Positions 25,850 to 34,007 of a stretch of DNA of 64,000 nt are shown here, in pieces; the stretch's first letter is position 1; every line of letters starts with the position of its first letter. The translations under genes and the position numbers were made by a program. Below the pieces are notes generated by a model. It ran no database searches and was not told where the DNA came from. It saw nothing but the letters and a program-made list of their open reading frames with translations. This DNA comes from Dyadobacter fermentans (GTDB taxonomy: Bacteria; Bacteroidota; Bacteroidia; Cytophagales; Spirosomataceae), in assembly GCF_019924045.1 (NCBI RefSeq), contig NZ_JAHXBN010000027.1, positions 62,001-126,000 of the forward strand. The letters are read 5' to 3'.

Positions 25850-26968
25850 ATGAAGGAAACCTGGCTACTGAAAGCCCAGAAGGTCATTTCCAAAATTGAA
25901 CACCGCTTTTCATTCGAAGAGTTTCAGGTATTGCTATCCTCGGAGCAGCAGGCGGAAGTGGTTTTCGCCAATGATCTCATTATCGCCCTACGTAACGAAT
26001 TCAATACGCTTACCAATGAAGATAATTTCACCAGAGCTGTTATTTACCGATCAGCTGCCAGTAGTGTCGAAAGATTTGTGACTGAAACAGGGATAACCAA
26101 TAAGTCGCAACCGAGGGTACCATTTGGCCTGGTGGCGAGGGATTTCCTGAGAAAATACGAGAAGTTTCTAGTGACCAACGGAGGAATTAACAATAAAACA
26201 AAAGCTCGCAGACCCGTTGGCCCTACTACGGTTGCGTTTTACATGAATGCAATCAAGAAAATGGTCAATGAGGCCATAAAAGCCAAAATAATCAACCGAG
26301 ATGACTACCCATTTGGCAACGATGGATATCGGCCGCCAAGAGGGAACAATACAAAAAAAGCACTCCCAACCGAGACTCTTACCGCGCTATTCTCCTACTC
26401 CGGCAAGTTTCCTAGACGAAACTATGCGCTCGATATTTGGAAGTTCTCATATTTCTGCGGCGGCATGAACATGGCCGACTTGGCGCGGTTAAGGTGGAGG
26501 AATGTAGATATGAATCAGCGGCAAATCTCGTTTGTCCGGAGGAAGACACGCACCAACAAGGCGAATGCCGGTGCCGGGATAACGTTATCCATGCTGCCGG
26601 AAGCAATCGACATTATTGTTAAATGGGCTCAGCCCAGCACTGATCAAAACGAGTTCATTTTTCCGGAGCTGAACCAGCAAATGGATGAAAAGGCAGTTCA
26701 CAAAGCGATTTTCAACTTAACCCAGCGGGTAAACCGCATGCTCACGCTCATCCTTAAAGAACTTGGGATCCAAGCCAAGATTCGGACCTATGAGGCGCGA
26801 CATAATTACGCCACTACCTTAGCCCGGGCGCAAGTACCACTTGCATTCATTTCACAGCGTCTCGGGCATTCTAGTCTGAAAACAACTGAACAGTACTTAG
26901 GCTCCTTCGAATATGAGCAGACGCAGAAGTACCTCAGCGCTCTTATTCCAACAAAACAAGAGATTTAG
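25850..26968 (+). CDS. Tyrosine recombinase (site-specific integrase), core and catalytic part
   Basis: This 372-aa frame holds a SAM-like core-binding domain (~55-150) and the catalytic domain (~165-365). C-terminal catalytic residues are visible: TYEARHNYATTLA (Arg317, His318), QRLGHSSLKTTEQYL with His340 and nucleophile Tyr349. The position of the first catalytic Arg is Asn (GGMNMADLARLRW), as seen in some Bacteroidota element integrases. It should mediate integration or excision of the island. The N-terminal arm-binding part is in a separate upstream frame because of two frameshifts, so activity is doubtful unless the ATG at 25850 or a nearby start is used. Confidence 0.8.
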   Translation: MKETWLLKAQKVISKIEHRFSFEEFQVLLSSEQQAEVVFANDLIIALRNEFNTLTNEDNFTRAVIYRSAASSVERFVTETGITNKSQPRVPFGLVARDFLRKYEKFLVTNGGINNKTKARRPVGPTTVAFYMNAIKKMVNEAIKAKIINRDDYPFGNDGYRPPRGNNTKKALPTETLTALFSYSGKFPRRNYALDIWKFSYFCGGMNMADLARLRWRNVDMNQRQISFVRRKTRTNKANAGAGITLSMLPEAIDIIVKWAQPSTDQNEFIFPELNQQMDEKAVHKAIFNLTQRVNRMLTLILKELGIQAKIRTYEARHNYATTLARAQVPLAFISQRLGHSSLKTTEQYLGSFEYEQTQKYLSALIPTKQEI

Positions 26969-27042
26969 TAATACTCTCCGACGTATCGTGTTCCACAAAA
27001 TCATAAATTATGGTCGCTTAACTAGGAAACAACCCCAAATCA

Positions 27043-29070
27043 ATGAAGATAGATTTCGAAAACGTAGCATGGTCAGGTCCAATCTCAAAGTTTGAAAGCC
27101 CAGAGCTCCCACAATTGACGATTCTGACTGGAATTAATGGCTCAGGAAAAACCTATTTATTGAAATTAATCACAGAGGGCAAAATTAAAGTAAAGGTTGA
27201 CGATAAAGCAATTCAGCTTAACGAGATTCAAACAGGTGCACTAGAAATCAGCCACCCCAGTCAACCGACCGGAAACTATATCCCAGGAGGGGGCCGTAGT
27301 TTAGCTCAGGAAATACATACGATTGGAAACGAGGCATTCGATAATGTGTATCTGTATGTGCTCATCCGTGAAAAAACAGACAATAAGATTGCCCCCGAGG
27401 ATGTGGGCTACCTACAGAAGGCTATAAAAAAGGGGCAAACCGGATTGTTAAATTCGAAATTCCGCGAAGAGTACATTCCGTATCTTAAAAGAGCAAAGGA
27501 AGAATTTAATGATACTGCTATAAAGGAAATGTCGTTTGAAGCTTTTGAATATGCTTTTTTCGATAAGACTGCATCTGATCAGAATATTGAGTCGATGAAA
27601 AAAATGCATGAAATTGCCTACTTTGACAATGATAAGCGTGAACGGTTCCAGGGAATGATGGATAGACTTCGATTTAAGGTGAATCCAAACCATAGCCTTT
27701 TCTCGCAGCATGTTGGAGACATATTTAGCGCGTATGCTCGCTATCGTTTTTGGAACTCCTTCTACAGAGTGGCTTATGGCAACGAGTTTGATCGATACAA
27801 TATATTACTCCCTGACGACGAATTTATTAGAAAGAACCCTCCACCTTGGATTGTACTTAATAATTTGTTCGAAAAGTATGGGATAGATTACGTCTTCGAT
27901 GGCCTAAAACTTGAACATGGAGTTCCTCTCGAGCTCCACCCCGTTACTTTAAGAAAAAAATCAACGGACGACATCATTTTTCTCGAGCATCTTTCAACAG
28001 GCGAACAGATGATTATTGGCCTTATGCTAAAAGCATTTTTGGCGAAGTATTACAATGGTGAAATTAAAAAACCGAAACTCCTTCTGCTTGATGAGCCTGA
28101 TGCATATCTACATCCACAGCTAAGTTGGGTCATGATAAACTGCATCGAGGAAATTTTCGTTAATCTACTAAAAATCAATGTCATAATCGTTACTCACTCA
28201 GCAACAACAGTAGCTGTTTCACCGGAGGATAGCCTTTTTGAGCTAGTAAGAATAGATCGTAAGTTGAGCCTGGCCCCCGTACTTAAAGATCAGCTCTTGA
28301 GCAAGCTAACAGAATTTTTACCAACGCTTAGCATAGATTATAAAAACCACCGGCAAGTATTCGTAGAAAGCCCAACTGATTTAAAATATTTTCAGAGTAT
28401 CTATGAGCAACGCGCTCGAAAAACTGAATTTCTATTTAAGTTATATTTCATATCGAGAGCAAAGGGAGAAGGAAATTGCGCCCAAGTTTATGAAACAGTC
28501 GAGTCACTAGCTACGTCCGGGATCAGTAGCATTTACGGTATTGTAGATTGGGACAAAGGGCCAACACACAAAGGAAATTTAGACAAGGGAAATGTCTTAG
28601 TGCATGGAATTGGAGGCTACTATTCTATTGAAAGCTTTCTATTCGACCCCATTTACGTTGTTGCCTATTTAATCCAACGCAACTACGGTAGTATTCACAG
28701 TGATCTCGGAATACCAAGGTCATTTTCCGCTGACAGGATCGGAGAAGAAAGCCCAGAAACTCTACAAAGTTGGATAGAATATTTTTTTAAGAAGTTTGCG
28801 TCCGCAAATCGAGACTATCGACAACTCGAACCAACAAAAAGAACCGAATACCTAAACGGTATTACACTACATGTTCCCGAAAAATACTACATGGAGCCTG
28901 GGCACAGCCGGCTCATACCAATGCTACACAAGGCTTTCCCTGAAATAATGCCGGACAAAGACGATGAGAAAACAAACGCTGCCCTTGCTGATTTAATTGC
29001 CGGATGCTATCCATTTGTTCAAACCGCGACTATCGATATTCTAGATAAAATCGCACTGACAAAAAAGTAA
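27043..29070 (+). CDS. ATPase with C-terminal TOPRIM/DUF4435-like region, putative phage-defence protein
   Basis: The ABC/SMC-like ATPase half has Walker A GINGSGKT (30-37), signature LSTGEQ (317-322), Walker B PKLLLLDEPDAYLHP (344-358) and H-loop VTHSATT (383-389). From ~436 a second domain begins with V-F-V-E-S-P-T-D (Glu442, Asp446), then YGIVDWDKG (Asp502, Asp504) and YYSIESFLFDP (526-536). This order of acidic motifs resembles TOPRIM-type nuclease domains, specifically DUF4435. ATPase plus DUF4435 is the make-up of the PARIS defence system, and ATPase plus TOPRIM that of OLD nucleases, so an abortive-infection role is inferred. The gene is A+T-rich compared with its surroundings and lies next to an integrase. 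Exact class is not certain. Confidence 0.75.
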   Translation: MKIDFENVAWSGPISKFESPELPQLTILTGINGSGKTYLLKLITEGKIKVKVDDKAIQLNEIQTGALEISHPSQPTGNYIPGGGRSLAQEIHTIGNEAFDNVYLYVLIREKTDNKIAPEDVGYLQKAIKKGQTGLLNSKFREEYIPYLKRAKEEFNDTAIKEMSFEAFEYAFFDKTASDQNIESMKKMHEIAYFDNDKRERFQGMMDRLRFKVNPNHSLFSQHVGDIFSAYARYRFWNSFYRVAYGNEFDRYNILLPDDEFIRKNPPPWIVLNNLFEKYGIDYVFDGLKLEHGVPLELHPVTLRKKSTDDIIFLEHLSTGEQMIIGLMLKAFLAKYYNGEIKKPKLLLLDEPDAYLHPQLSWVMINCIEEIFVNLLKINVIIVTHSATTVAVSPEDSLFELVRIDRKLSLAPVLKDQLLSKLTEFLPTLSIDYKNHRQVFVESPTDLKYFQSIYEQRARKTEFLFKLYFISRAKGEGNCAQVYETVESLATSGISSIYGIVDWDKGPTHKGNLDKGNVLVHGIGGYYSIESFLFDPIYVVAYLIQRNYGSIHSDLGIPRSFSADRIGEESPETLQSWIEYFFKKFASANRDYRQLEPTKRTEYLNGITLHVPEKYYMEPGHSRLIPMLHKAFPEIMPDKDDEKTNAALADLIAGCYPFVQTATIDILDKIALTKK

Positions 29071-29099
29071 AAGTCAATTCTTCTCGAAGGAAAGTAACC

Positions 29100-29119
29100 A
29101 AGGGGGAGAAATCCCCCTT
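29100..29119 (+). terminator. Hairpin after the ATPase gene
   Basis: AAGGGGG (29100-29106) pairs perfectly with CCCCCTT (29113-29119) around a 6-nt loop. It lies 30 nt after the ATPase stop and 13 nt before the next ATG. No U-run follows, so it may attenuate instead of fully terminate. Confidence 0.45.
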
Positions 29120-29132
29120 AAACCATATTCTC

Positions 29133-29399
29133 ATGATGAACCAAGAAGAAAAAGCAAGATTTGACAAGCTAATCACCGAGACGGACAAGGTGATTAAGCA
29201 GTACATTGACGAAAAAGGGATAGCCTATCCGCTGGATGAGTGGCTCACCGTTTCGGAGTATTGTAAGAAATTTGATATACCGCGAACGCAGGTAGTAACG
29301 ACCTGGATTAACCGAGGCGTCATTCCAAAGAAAAATGTCGTGACGATTCCAGAACTAAATAACTTACGCCTTATTAAGGCTATAAAGTACCAGGAGTGA
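29133..29399 (+). CDS. Small HTH-like protein (possible excisionase/regulator)
   Basis: This 88-aa protein has a charged helical N-terminus (EEKARFDKLITETDKVIKQY) and a C-terminal half, EWLTVSEYCKKFDIPRTQVV, followed by WINRGVIPKKNVVTIPEL. The latter is the helix-turn-helix plus wing of MerR/excisionase-type DNA-binding domains, in which the second part reads the wing position. It follows the ATPase on the same strand. It could regulate the ATPase or assist excision with the integrase; neither is shown by the sequence. A second ATG one codon later (29136) is an alternative start. Confidence 0.6.
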   Translation: MMNQEEKARFDKLITETDKVIKQYIDEKGIAYPLDEWLTVSEYCKKFDIPRTQVVTTWINRGVIPKKNVVTIPELNNLRLIKAIKYQE

Positions 29400-29474
29400 G
29401 TTTATCTCGCTTCTGTTTGTTTGATAAAAGGTCAGCCTGGCTATTCTGTAGGCAGATTGATTACGCATCACGCC

Positions 29475-29554
29475 GGCGCGACGGGCATACCCACGGAATA
29501 GGTAAGATCCTCGGCCAGACCGGGGATGCGAGAGTTCGAGCCTCTCATGCGCCG
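29475..29554 (+). other. Degenerate tRNA-like element (Leu-like)
   Basis: The 3' half is a good tRNA T-arm: GAGAG (29530-29534), loop TTCGAGC, CTCTC (29542-29546), followed by ATGCGCC, of which GCGCC pairs with GGCGC at 29475-29479. A D-loop-like GGAATAGGTAAGA and a 5-bp anticodon-like stem (CCTCG/CGGGG) with loop GCCAGAC are present. Faults speak against a working tRNA: C at position 33, a four-base variable region, an extra GGGCATACCC hairpin and no CCA. It is best read as a decayed tRNA-Leu, possibly an old island attachment site, within the otherwise gene-free stretch 29400-29767. Confidence 0.35.
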
Positions 29555-29642
29555 GGTGCTGTTTTCGAGGAGGGGATGTAGATTTAGTTCTGGCGACCGA
29601 ATACTAAGTAGGGTACAAAAAGTGCTGCTAGAACTCAGTAAG

Positions 29643-29674
29643 TTTTTGCATTTTCGACTTATCTGATAAATTTG
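29643..29674 (+). promoter_or_regulatory. Candidate promoter for the membrane-protein pair
   Basis: TAAATTTG at 29667-29674 fits TAnnTTTG exactly, with a TTTTTG -33-like element ending at 29648, 18 nt upstream. It lies about 93 nt before the ATG at 29768. Confidence 0.45.
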
Positions 29675-29767
29675 CTTGCGTAGTCTCCGATGATCACTAT
29701 GAATTCGGTGAATGCCAACCAATTTAAGTACTGTAGTTCAAACCCTCTTCGATACCTATACTAATAA

Positions 29768-30145
29768 ATGGCAAAACCTCGTTCCAAGGCAAAGGAGCCT
29801 GCAACCATTCCGGATGACCTCCCCGGATATCAAGGCATTATTATTGCAGTAATTAAAGAAAATGGCCTAGTTGGTCTTTTTGTAGTATTTTGTCTCTGGT
29901 TCTTGCATAGCAATGCGACCGCAACTCAGAAAGGTGAAATTATTGATAGCTTCGTGCTCATGAAGGGTATTGACAAGAACCCTTATCCAGCAATCGCTGT
30001 TTTTATTCTCTTGATTGCAACCATTATCTTGCAGCACGTGTATTATAGTCTCAGAGTCAAAGTGTTTATGCAGGAGAAAAAGCAACTACGTGGAGAAATC
30101 TCGCAGTTACAGAGTCTTCAAAGCCAAGTAGCAAATAACCAATAA
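29768..30145 (+). CDS. Hypothetical two-helix membrane protein
   Basis: The 125-aa protein has two transmembrane helices (~33-48, VGLFVVFCLWFLH, and ~77-98, AIAVFILLIATIILQHVYY). A short C-terminal coiled coil rich in Gln and Ser follows (EKKQLRGEISQLQSLQSQVA). No family is recognised. The next gene begins 4 nt after its stop, so the two form an operon. The pair lies inside the A+T-rich island. The layout is compatible with a holin-like or membrane-effector part, but nothing in the sequence proves it. Confidence 0.55.
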   Translation: MAKPRSKAKEPATIPDDLPGYQGIIIAVIKENGLVGLFVVFCLWFLHSNATATQKGEIIDSFVLMKGIDKNPYPAIAVFILLIATIILQHVYYSLRVKVFMQEKKQLRGEISQLQSLQSQVANNQ

Positions 30146-30149
30146 TGAT

Positions 30150-30692
30150 ATGATAACCCTCATCCCATACCTCCTACTTTTGCTTGCCATCATAGTTGTT
30201 TGGAAGCGAGAATATCAGCGATACGCTCAGCAAAAATATGAAATGCGAATGGAACATTTGCAAGATCAGCTCCGTCGCTTAGCAATTAAAGGTGAAGTTG
30301 ACCCAAGATCGAAGATATATCAGTACTTAGATGATTCGATTACAACCAGTATTCGACGAAGTTACTTCATTACACTGCCTACTATTTTTCATTTCCATAG
30401 AATTCACAAATCTAAGCAGGGGCAACAACTTATGGAGTTCCGAAATGCAATAGAGAACATCAAGAATAATGATGAAAAACTAGGTCCTATTATTTATAAG
30501 TTTCAGGTATTTACTATTACCTATGTCTTCGAGCAGGAGCTTTTTTTCAACTGCCTTAGACCCCTTGCCAAGATGGCATTTTGGTCTCGTGACGTAAAAA
30601 ATAGACTGAACAGTCGTGTGAAATCTATCGTTTGGCTACCAGAGACGTCAGCGGCAAGCAAGTATAATATCAGGCATGGCGCGGTTTGTTGA
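30150..30692 (+). CDS. Hypothetical membrane-anchored protein
   Basis: An N-terminal helix (LIPYLLLLLAIIVVW) anchors this 180-aa protein. A basic amphipathic stretch follows (REYQRYAQQKYEMRMEHLQD), then a helical cytosolic domain with SITTSIRRSYFITLPTIFHF and an EQELFFNCLRPLAKM segment. I recognise no motif. The last ~20 codons (KSIVWLPETSAASKYNIRHG) overlap a remnant M15 peptidase gene on the other strand and may not be original. It is the second gene of a two-gene unit closed by a strong terminator at 30723-30746. Confidence 0.5.
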   Translation: MITLIPYLLLLLAIIVVWKREYQRYAQQKYEMRMEHLQDQLRRLAIKGEVDPRSKIYQYLDDSITTSIRRSYFITLPTIFHFHRIHKSKQGQQLMEFRNAIENIKNNDEKLGPIIYKFQVFTITYVFEQELFFNCLRPLAKMAFWSRDVKNRLNSRVKSIVWLPETSAASKYNIRHGAVC

Positions 30693-31043
30693 CGTTATGT
30701 TATAACTGCTATTCAATAAATCAGGGGCCATGCAGCCCCTTTTTTTATGCACTACGTCTAAACTAAATCGAAAGTCAAAACCTTCCCATTGAAAGTGCAT
30801 CCCGTCTTCTGATGTCGGCGACCAGTCGGCCCCGCAAATCCATCCAAGATCCCGCCAGACTTTCAAAAACGGAGCGGACCAGGTAACCGCGCCTCGGAAC
30901 GGGTTCGTTGCCGCATTGATATCAACCGCGATTCCGAACGCATGCGCTAATATTCCGCTGCTCCCGCGTTCCTTCCGAATGTTGAAACATCCATCCCTCA
31001 TCAGCCAGCCGGCAACAAATTCACAATCGGCTGCTTTCTTTTT
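30648..31043 (-). pseudogene. Remnant of an M15-type cell-wall peptidase (endolysin-like)
   Basis: The frame reads AADCEFVAGWLMRDGCFNI, then the metal motif HAFGIAVDIN and D-G-M-H-F-Q-W-E, which are the signature blocks of VanY/M15 peptidases and phage L-alanyl-D-glutamate peptidases. The N-terminal part is missing: the frame is open only to about 31091, has no start codon there, and an in-frame stop follows. The C-terminal tail runs into a terminator hairpin of the opposite gene and is probably not native. It is a decayed lysis or wall-cleaving gene, a sign of former phage or mobile DNA. Confidence 0.6.
30723..30746 (+). terminator. Rho-independent terminator
   Basis: AGGGGC (30723-30728) pairs with GCCCCT (30735-30740) around a 6-nt loop, followed by six further T residues. 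It is a textbook terminator for the two-gene membrane-protein operon. Confidence 0.8.
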
Positions 31044-31134
31044 TGCAATAGCGGTATAAGACTTACAAGTGCGAGTAGTATTCGAATTTAATTACTTTGA
31101 TTTGTAACTTTATTAAACTAAGATCAGAGTCTAA

Positions 31135-31478
31135 ATGAGCGAATATCAAACACCCAAAGACAGGGCATACACTGAAACCCTGATCAATGCTGCTAAGAAA
31201 GAAGCTGCCGCATTTTTAAACCTAAAACACACAGCTGAGCGCGGAGACGGCGTGATCCCGTAAAATATCGCGAGTTAATGTCCATAGCCGTAGCTCTCAC
31301 GACTCAGTGCGCCTATTGCATCGAAGCCCATATTGAAAATGCAATCAAGGCTGGGGCTACGCGGGAGGAAATTGCAGAAACGGTTTTCATCGCAGCCGCC
31401 TTGCGGGCCGGTGGTGCAGTAGGTAACGGGCTTTTTGCTATGCGTCTCTTTGAAGAGGCCAAGGCGAAAACGATATAG
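31135..31478 (+). pseudogene. Frameshifted carboxymuconolactone decarboxylase-family (AhpD-like) gene
   Basis: The ATG at 31135 starts MSEYQTPKDRAYTETLINAA and runs to V-I-P, then hits TAA at 31261. One base back, the frame continues V-K-Y-R-E-L-M-S-I-A-V-A-L-T and contains the CAYCIEAH redox motif, reaching a natural stop at 31478. Joined, the two give a complete ~115-aa AhpD-like protein, so a single missing base (CCG-TAA for CCG-GTA-A) breaks the gene. The Cys-x-x-Cys...His site is otherwise intact. Either a very recent mutation or a sequencing error is possible. Confidence 0.75.
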
Positions 31479-31606
31479 CTTCCGTATTGTAAGGTGCGTT
31501 ATCTATCCCTTGACAACCATACGAATTCGAAACCAGAAGAAATAAGCCTATGTCAAAATACACCCTAATCGGCCTTTTTTGTTGAGCATCTTTCGAATAG
31601 CTCCCC

Positions 31607-32776
31607 TCATTTCTCCCACTCCACATTCTTAAATACAATCGCCTTGTACCCATCCCTTTCGTAGAGCACGCCGATCGTATTTTTCCCGGTACTGACAATA
31701 TCCGAATAGGCCGTAAAATCCTTTTCGCCTGCGGCGCTTTTATCTACCACATAACTTTTCTTCCAGGTTTTGCCGTCGTCGAAACTGATGCGTAGGGTCA
31801 GGTTGTCGCGCATTCTGGTGTCGGCCGCGTTGCAGAATGCCAGAATGTTTTTGCCCTTGCTTCGGCCGAGGGTCAGAATGCTGCCTTCGCACACCGGGTC
31901 GGGCAGATTGTGGTCAAAAAAGGTGGTGTCCCATTTGGCACCGCCGTCGGAACTGGTTGCGACGATCCTCGCGCGTACGTCACCCTTCTGATTGCGCGCG
32001 TTGAACATCAGGCGCCCGCCCGAGAGCTCGGCGGCTGTCGCCTCGTTACCACCCTCTACGGGAATGGTCTCGCTGAGTTTGAAGGTCTTGCCGTGGTCGT
32101 CGGAGTAAAATCCGTGGGCCTGGTAGTCGGCAAAATTGCTCTTGGGAACGCCTGTGCTGTGGTTGGCGGCAATGTAAATGCGACCTTTGTATGGGCCTTC
32201 GGTCAACTGCATGCCGTGGCCGGGCGTGTTGGCATAGCTCCGCCAGTCGTCGGGAAAATTGTAGGCAGCGTTCACCGCGGGTTGTTTGGGCCGGTGTACC
32301 TGCGTGGTGATGTTCACGGGGGCGCCCCAGGTAGTGCCGCCGTCGGTCGACGTTTTGTACCATACTTCTCGCAAGCCCTTCCCTTTTCGCACTTCGCCTT
32401 CATGGTTATTGCCGGTATTGAAAAACAGGAACAGCCGTCCTTTGGGAAAAACGGGGTCGCTCAGGTCCATGACAGGTGCCGGGTTACCAGCCTGTAAATC
32501 GTCATAGGTTGCCACTACCTGGATCGCCGACCAGGATTTGCCGCCGTCACGACTGCGTTTCATCACAATGTCGATATCCCCGAAATCGCCGCTGCCGCCT
32601 ACCCTGCCTTCCGCGAACGCAAGCAGGTCGCCCCCGGGCGTACGCACGATGGCAGGTATGCGAAACGACTTATAGCCGTCATTGCCCGACACAAAAACCG
32701 GGGTTTGGGCCACTGCAAAATAACTTACGGCCATCAGCTTAGCCAGTAGAATACATTTCAATAATCTCATAATCAA
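31607..32776 (-). CDS. nanH: Sialidase (exo-alpha-sialidase, GH33)
   Basis: Signal peptide to F-A-V-A-Q (~24). The mature enzyme begins with the conserved S-F-R-I-P (37-41; its Arg is part of the carboxylate-binding triad) and has five Asp-box repeats: SRDGGKSW, STDGGTTW, SDDHGKTF, SSDGGAKW and SFDDGKTW. These mark the six-bladed propeller of GH33 sialidases. The late Y-S-D-I...GVLYERDG region carries the expected Tyr/Arg pair. It cleaves terminal sialic acid from glycans in the periplasm or on the surface. It is the last gene of the nan operon, 4 nt after the epimerase. Confidence 0.93.
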   Translation of the reverse strand: MIMRLLKCILLAKLMAVSYFAVAQTPVFVSGNDGYKSFRIPAIVRTPGGDLLAFAEGRVGGSGDFGDIDIVMKRSRDGGKSWSAIQVVATYDDLQAGNPAPVMDLSDPVFPKGRLFLFFNTGNNHEGEVRKGKGLREVWYKTSTDGGTTWGAPVNITTQVHRPKQPAVNAAYNFPDDWRSYANTPGHGMQLTEGPYKGRIYIAANHSTGVPKSNFADYQAHGFYSDDHGKTFKLSETIPVEGGNEATAAELSGGRLMFNARNQKGDVRARIVATSSDGGAKWDTTFFDHNLPDPVCEGSILTLGRSKGKNILAFCNAADTRMRDNLTLRISFDDGKTWKKSYVVDKSAAGEKDFTAYSDIVSTGKNTIGVLYERDGYKAIVFKNVEWEK

Positions 32777-32780
32777 TACT

Positions 32781-33998
32781 TTAAATTTTCAAATCAATAA
32801 CCTCCTCTGCCCGCTCTTTCCCCGTCAGTGACGCCAGCAGCTGCGTGCAATACCATTCCTGCCGTGGCAAATGGAATGGACCTTTAAACAAATTGCCCTT
32901 TGCGCCCTGCGCTACCGAGCCGTCGCGGTGCAGGTAGCCAAACCATTCGCCCTGTTCTTTGTCATGGAAATGGCTGTACGCATAGTCATGCACCAGCCGG
33001 TGCCATTCCGCATATTTAGCGTCGCCTGTGAGCGTATAAGCAAGCAAGGTGGCGATGATGGTCTCATTGTGCGGCCACCAGAATTTCATATCCTGCCAAT
33101 ATTCCTGCACGGGTCTGTCGTAAACATCCGTGAAATAGAGCATGCCGCCGTACTCGGTGTCCCACCCGCGTTCCCACATGTAATCGAGCATTTTGCAGCC
33201 GAGGGCAATCAGCCGGGGATCATTATTGCGATGTTTCGCCTCGTGCAGGATAAACCAGGCGCCTTCAATGGCATGGCCGGGATTGAGCGTGCGGCCATCG
33301 ATATGATCAATGATGCTGCCGTCAGGGGCCACCTGTTCCATCACGCAACGGTTATCGTGTTTCACAAAATCCCGCTCGATTTCCGCCATAAAACGGTCGA
33401 TCAGCGCATCGCAGCGTGGATCGCCGATGGTCTCGCGGAGTTGCTGGGCGGTGTTCATGAGAATCATCGGCACGCCTATGCCCTTGGCCGGGCGCGTACC
33501 GGTGAATTTCGGTTCCAGCAAGCCCGGTACCGTCGCATACTCGATGCATTTCCCAAACAGCTCCCGGGCCCGGTCGGCCGCCTCCGCGCTCCCGCTCGCT
33601 TTCGCATAAGCCGCATTCGCTATCACGGCGAAGGTTTCCGAGAAAAAATAGCGCCGTTTCCGGATCGGCTCGCCCGCACGGGTCATATGGAAAAACATCC
33701 GGCCGTCGGTATCGAAACAGTATTTGTTCATAAAATCGATACCCGACTTTGCGCCTTCCAGCCACTCCTGCCGCGGCTCCACGGTATTGTACAACGTAGC
33801 CAGCAGCCAGGCCGCCCGGCCATGGAACCATACCGACTTATCGTCATCCAGTAAAGCTCCGTCGCGGTCGCGCATGAAAAGGTAGCCGCCATGTTCCGCG
33901 TCGAACGACCTCGGAAACCAGAATGGCAGCGTGTTACCTAGCAATTGATTCTTATAAAATGCGTGCAGGTTTTCGAGTTCTGCCGGGTTATAGTTCAT
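32781..33998 (-). CDS. N-acylglucosamine 2-epimerase (AGE family)
   Basis: This 405-aa (alpha/alpha)6-barrel protein has no signal peptide and shows the AGE hallmarks: WFHGRAAWLLATLYN near residue 58, the NPGHAIEGAWFILHEAKH stretch, FWWPHNETIIATL and HDKEQGEWFGYLHRDG. It should convert N-acetylmannosamine, released by the lyase, into N-acetylglucosamine in the cytosol, without needing phosphorylation, as in the Bacteroides sialic-acid route. It lies between the O-acetylesterase (9 nt gap) and sialidase genes in the nan operon. Activity on another sugar is possible in this family, but the context is specific. Confidence 0.9.
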   Translation of the reverse strand: MNYNPAELENLHAFYKNQLLGNTLPFWFPRSFDAEHGGYLFMRDRDGALLDDDKSVWFHGRAAWLLATLYNTVEPRQEWLEGAKSGIDFMNKYCFDTDGRMFFHMTRAGEPIRKRRYFFSETFAVIANAAYAKASGSAEAADRARELFGKCIEYATVPGLLEPKFTGTRPAKGIGVPMILMNTAQQLRETIGDPRCDALIDRFMAEIERDFVKHDNRCVMEQVAPDGSIIDHIDGRTLNPGHAIEGAWFILHEAKHRNNDPRLIALGCKMLDYMWERGWDTEYGGMLYFTDVYDRPVQEYWQDMKFWWPHNETIIATLLAYTLTGDAKYAEWHRLVHDYAYSHFHDKEQGEWFGYLHRDGSVAQGAKGNLFKGPFHLPRQEWYCTQLLASLTGKERAEEVIDLKI

Positions 33999-34007
33999 GG
34001 TATTAAA

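Noticed and set aside
29396..29581. Small protein gene across the tRNA-like element
   Set aside because: The frame is low in protein-like features and the RNA-like structure explains the region better.
31278..31478. Independent small CMD-family gene
   Set aside because: It is the C-terminal part of a frameshifted longer gene starting at 31135, not a separate gene.
32871..33854. 327-codon plus-strand open frame
   Set aside because: Shadow of the epimerase gene; no domain and low-complexity composition.
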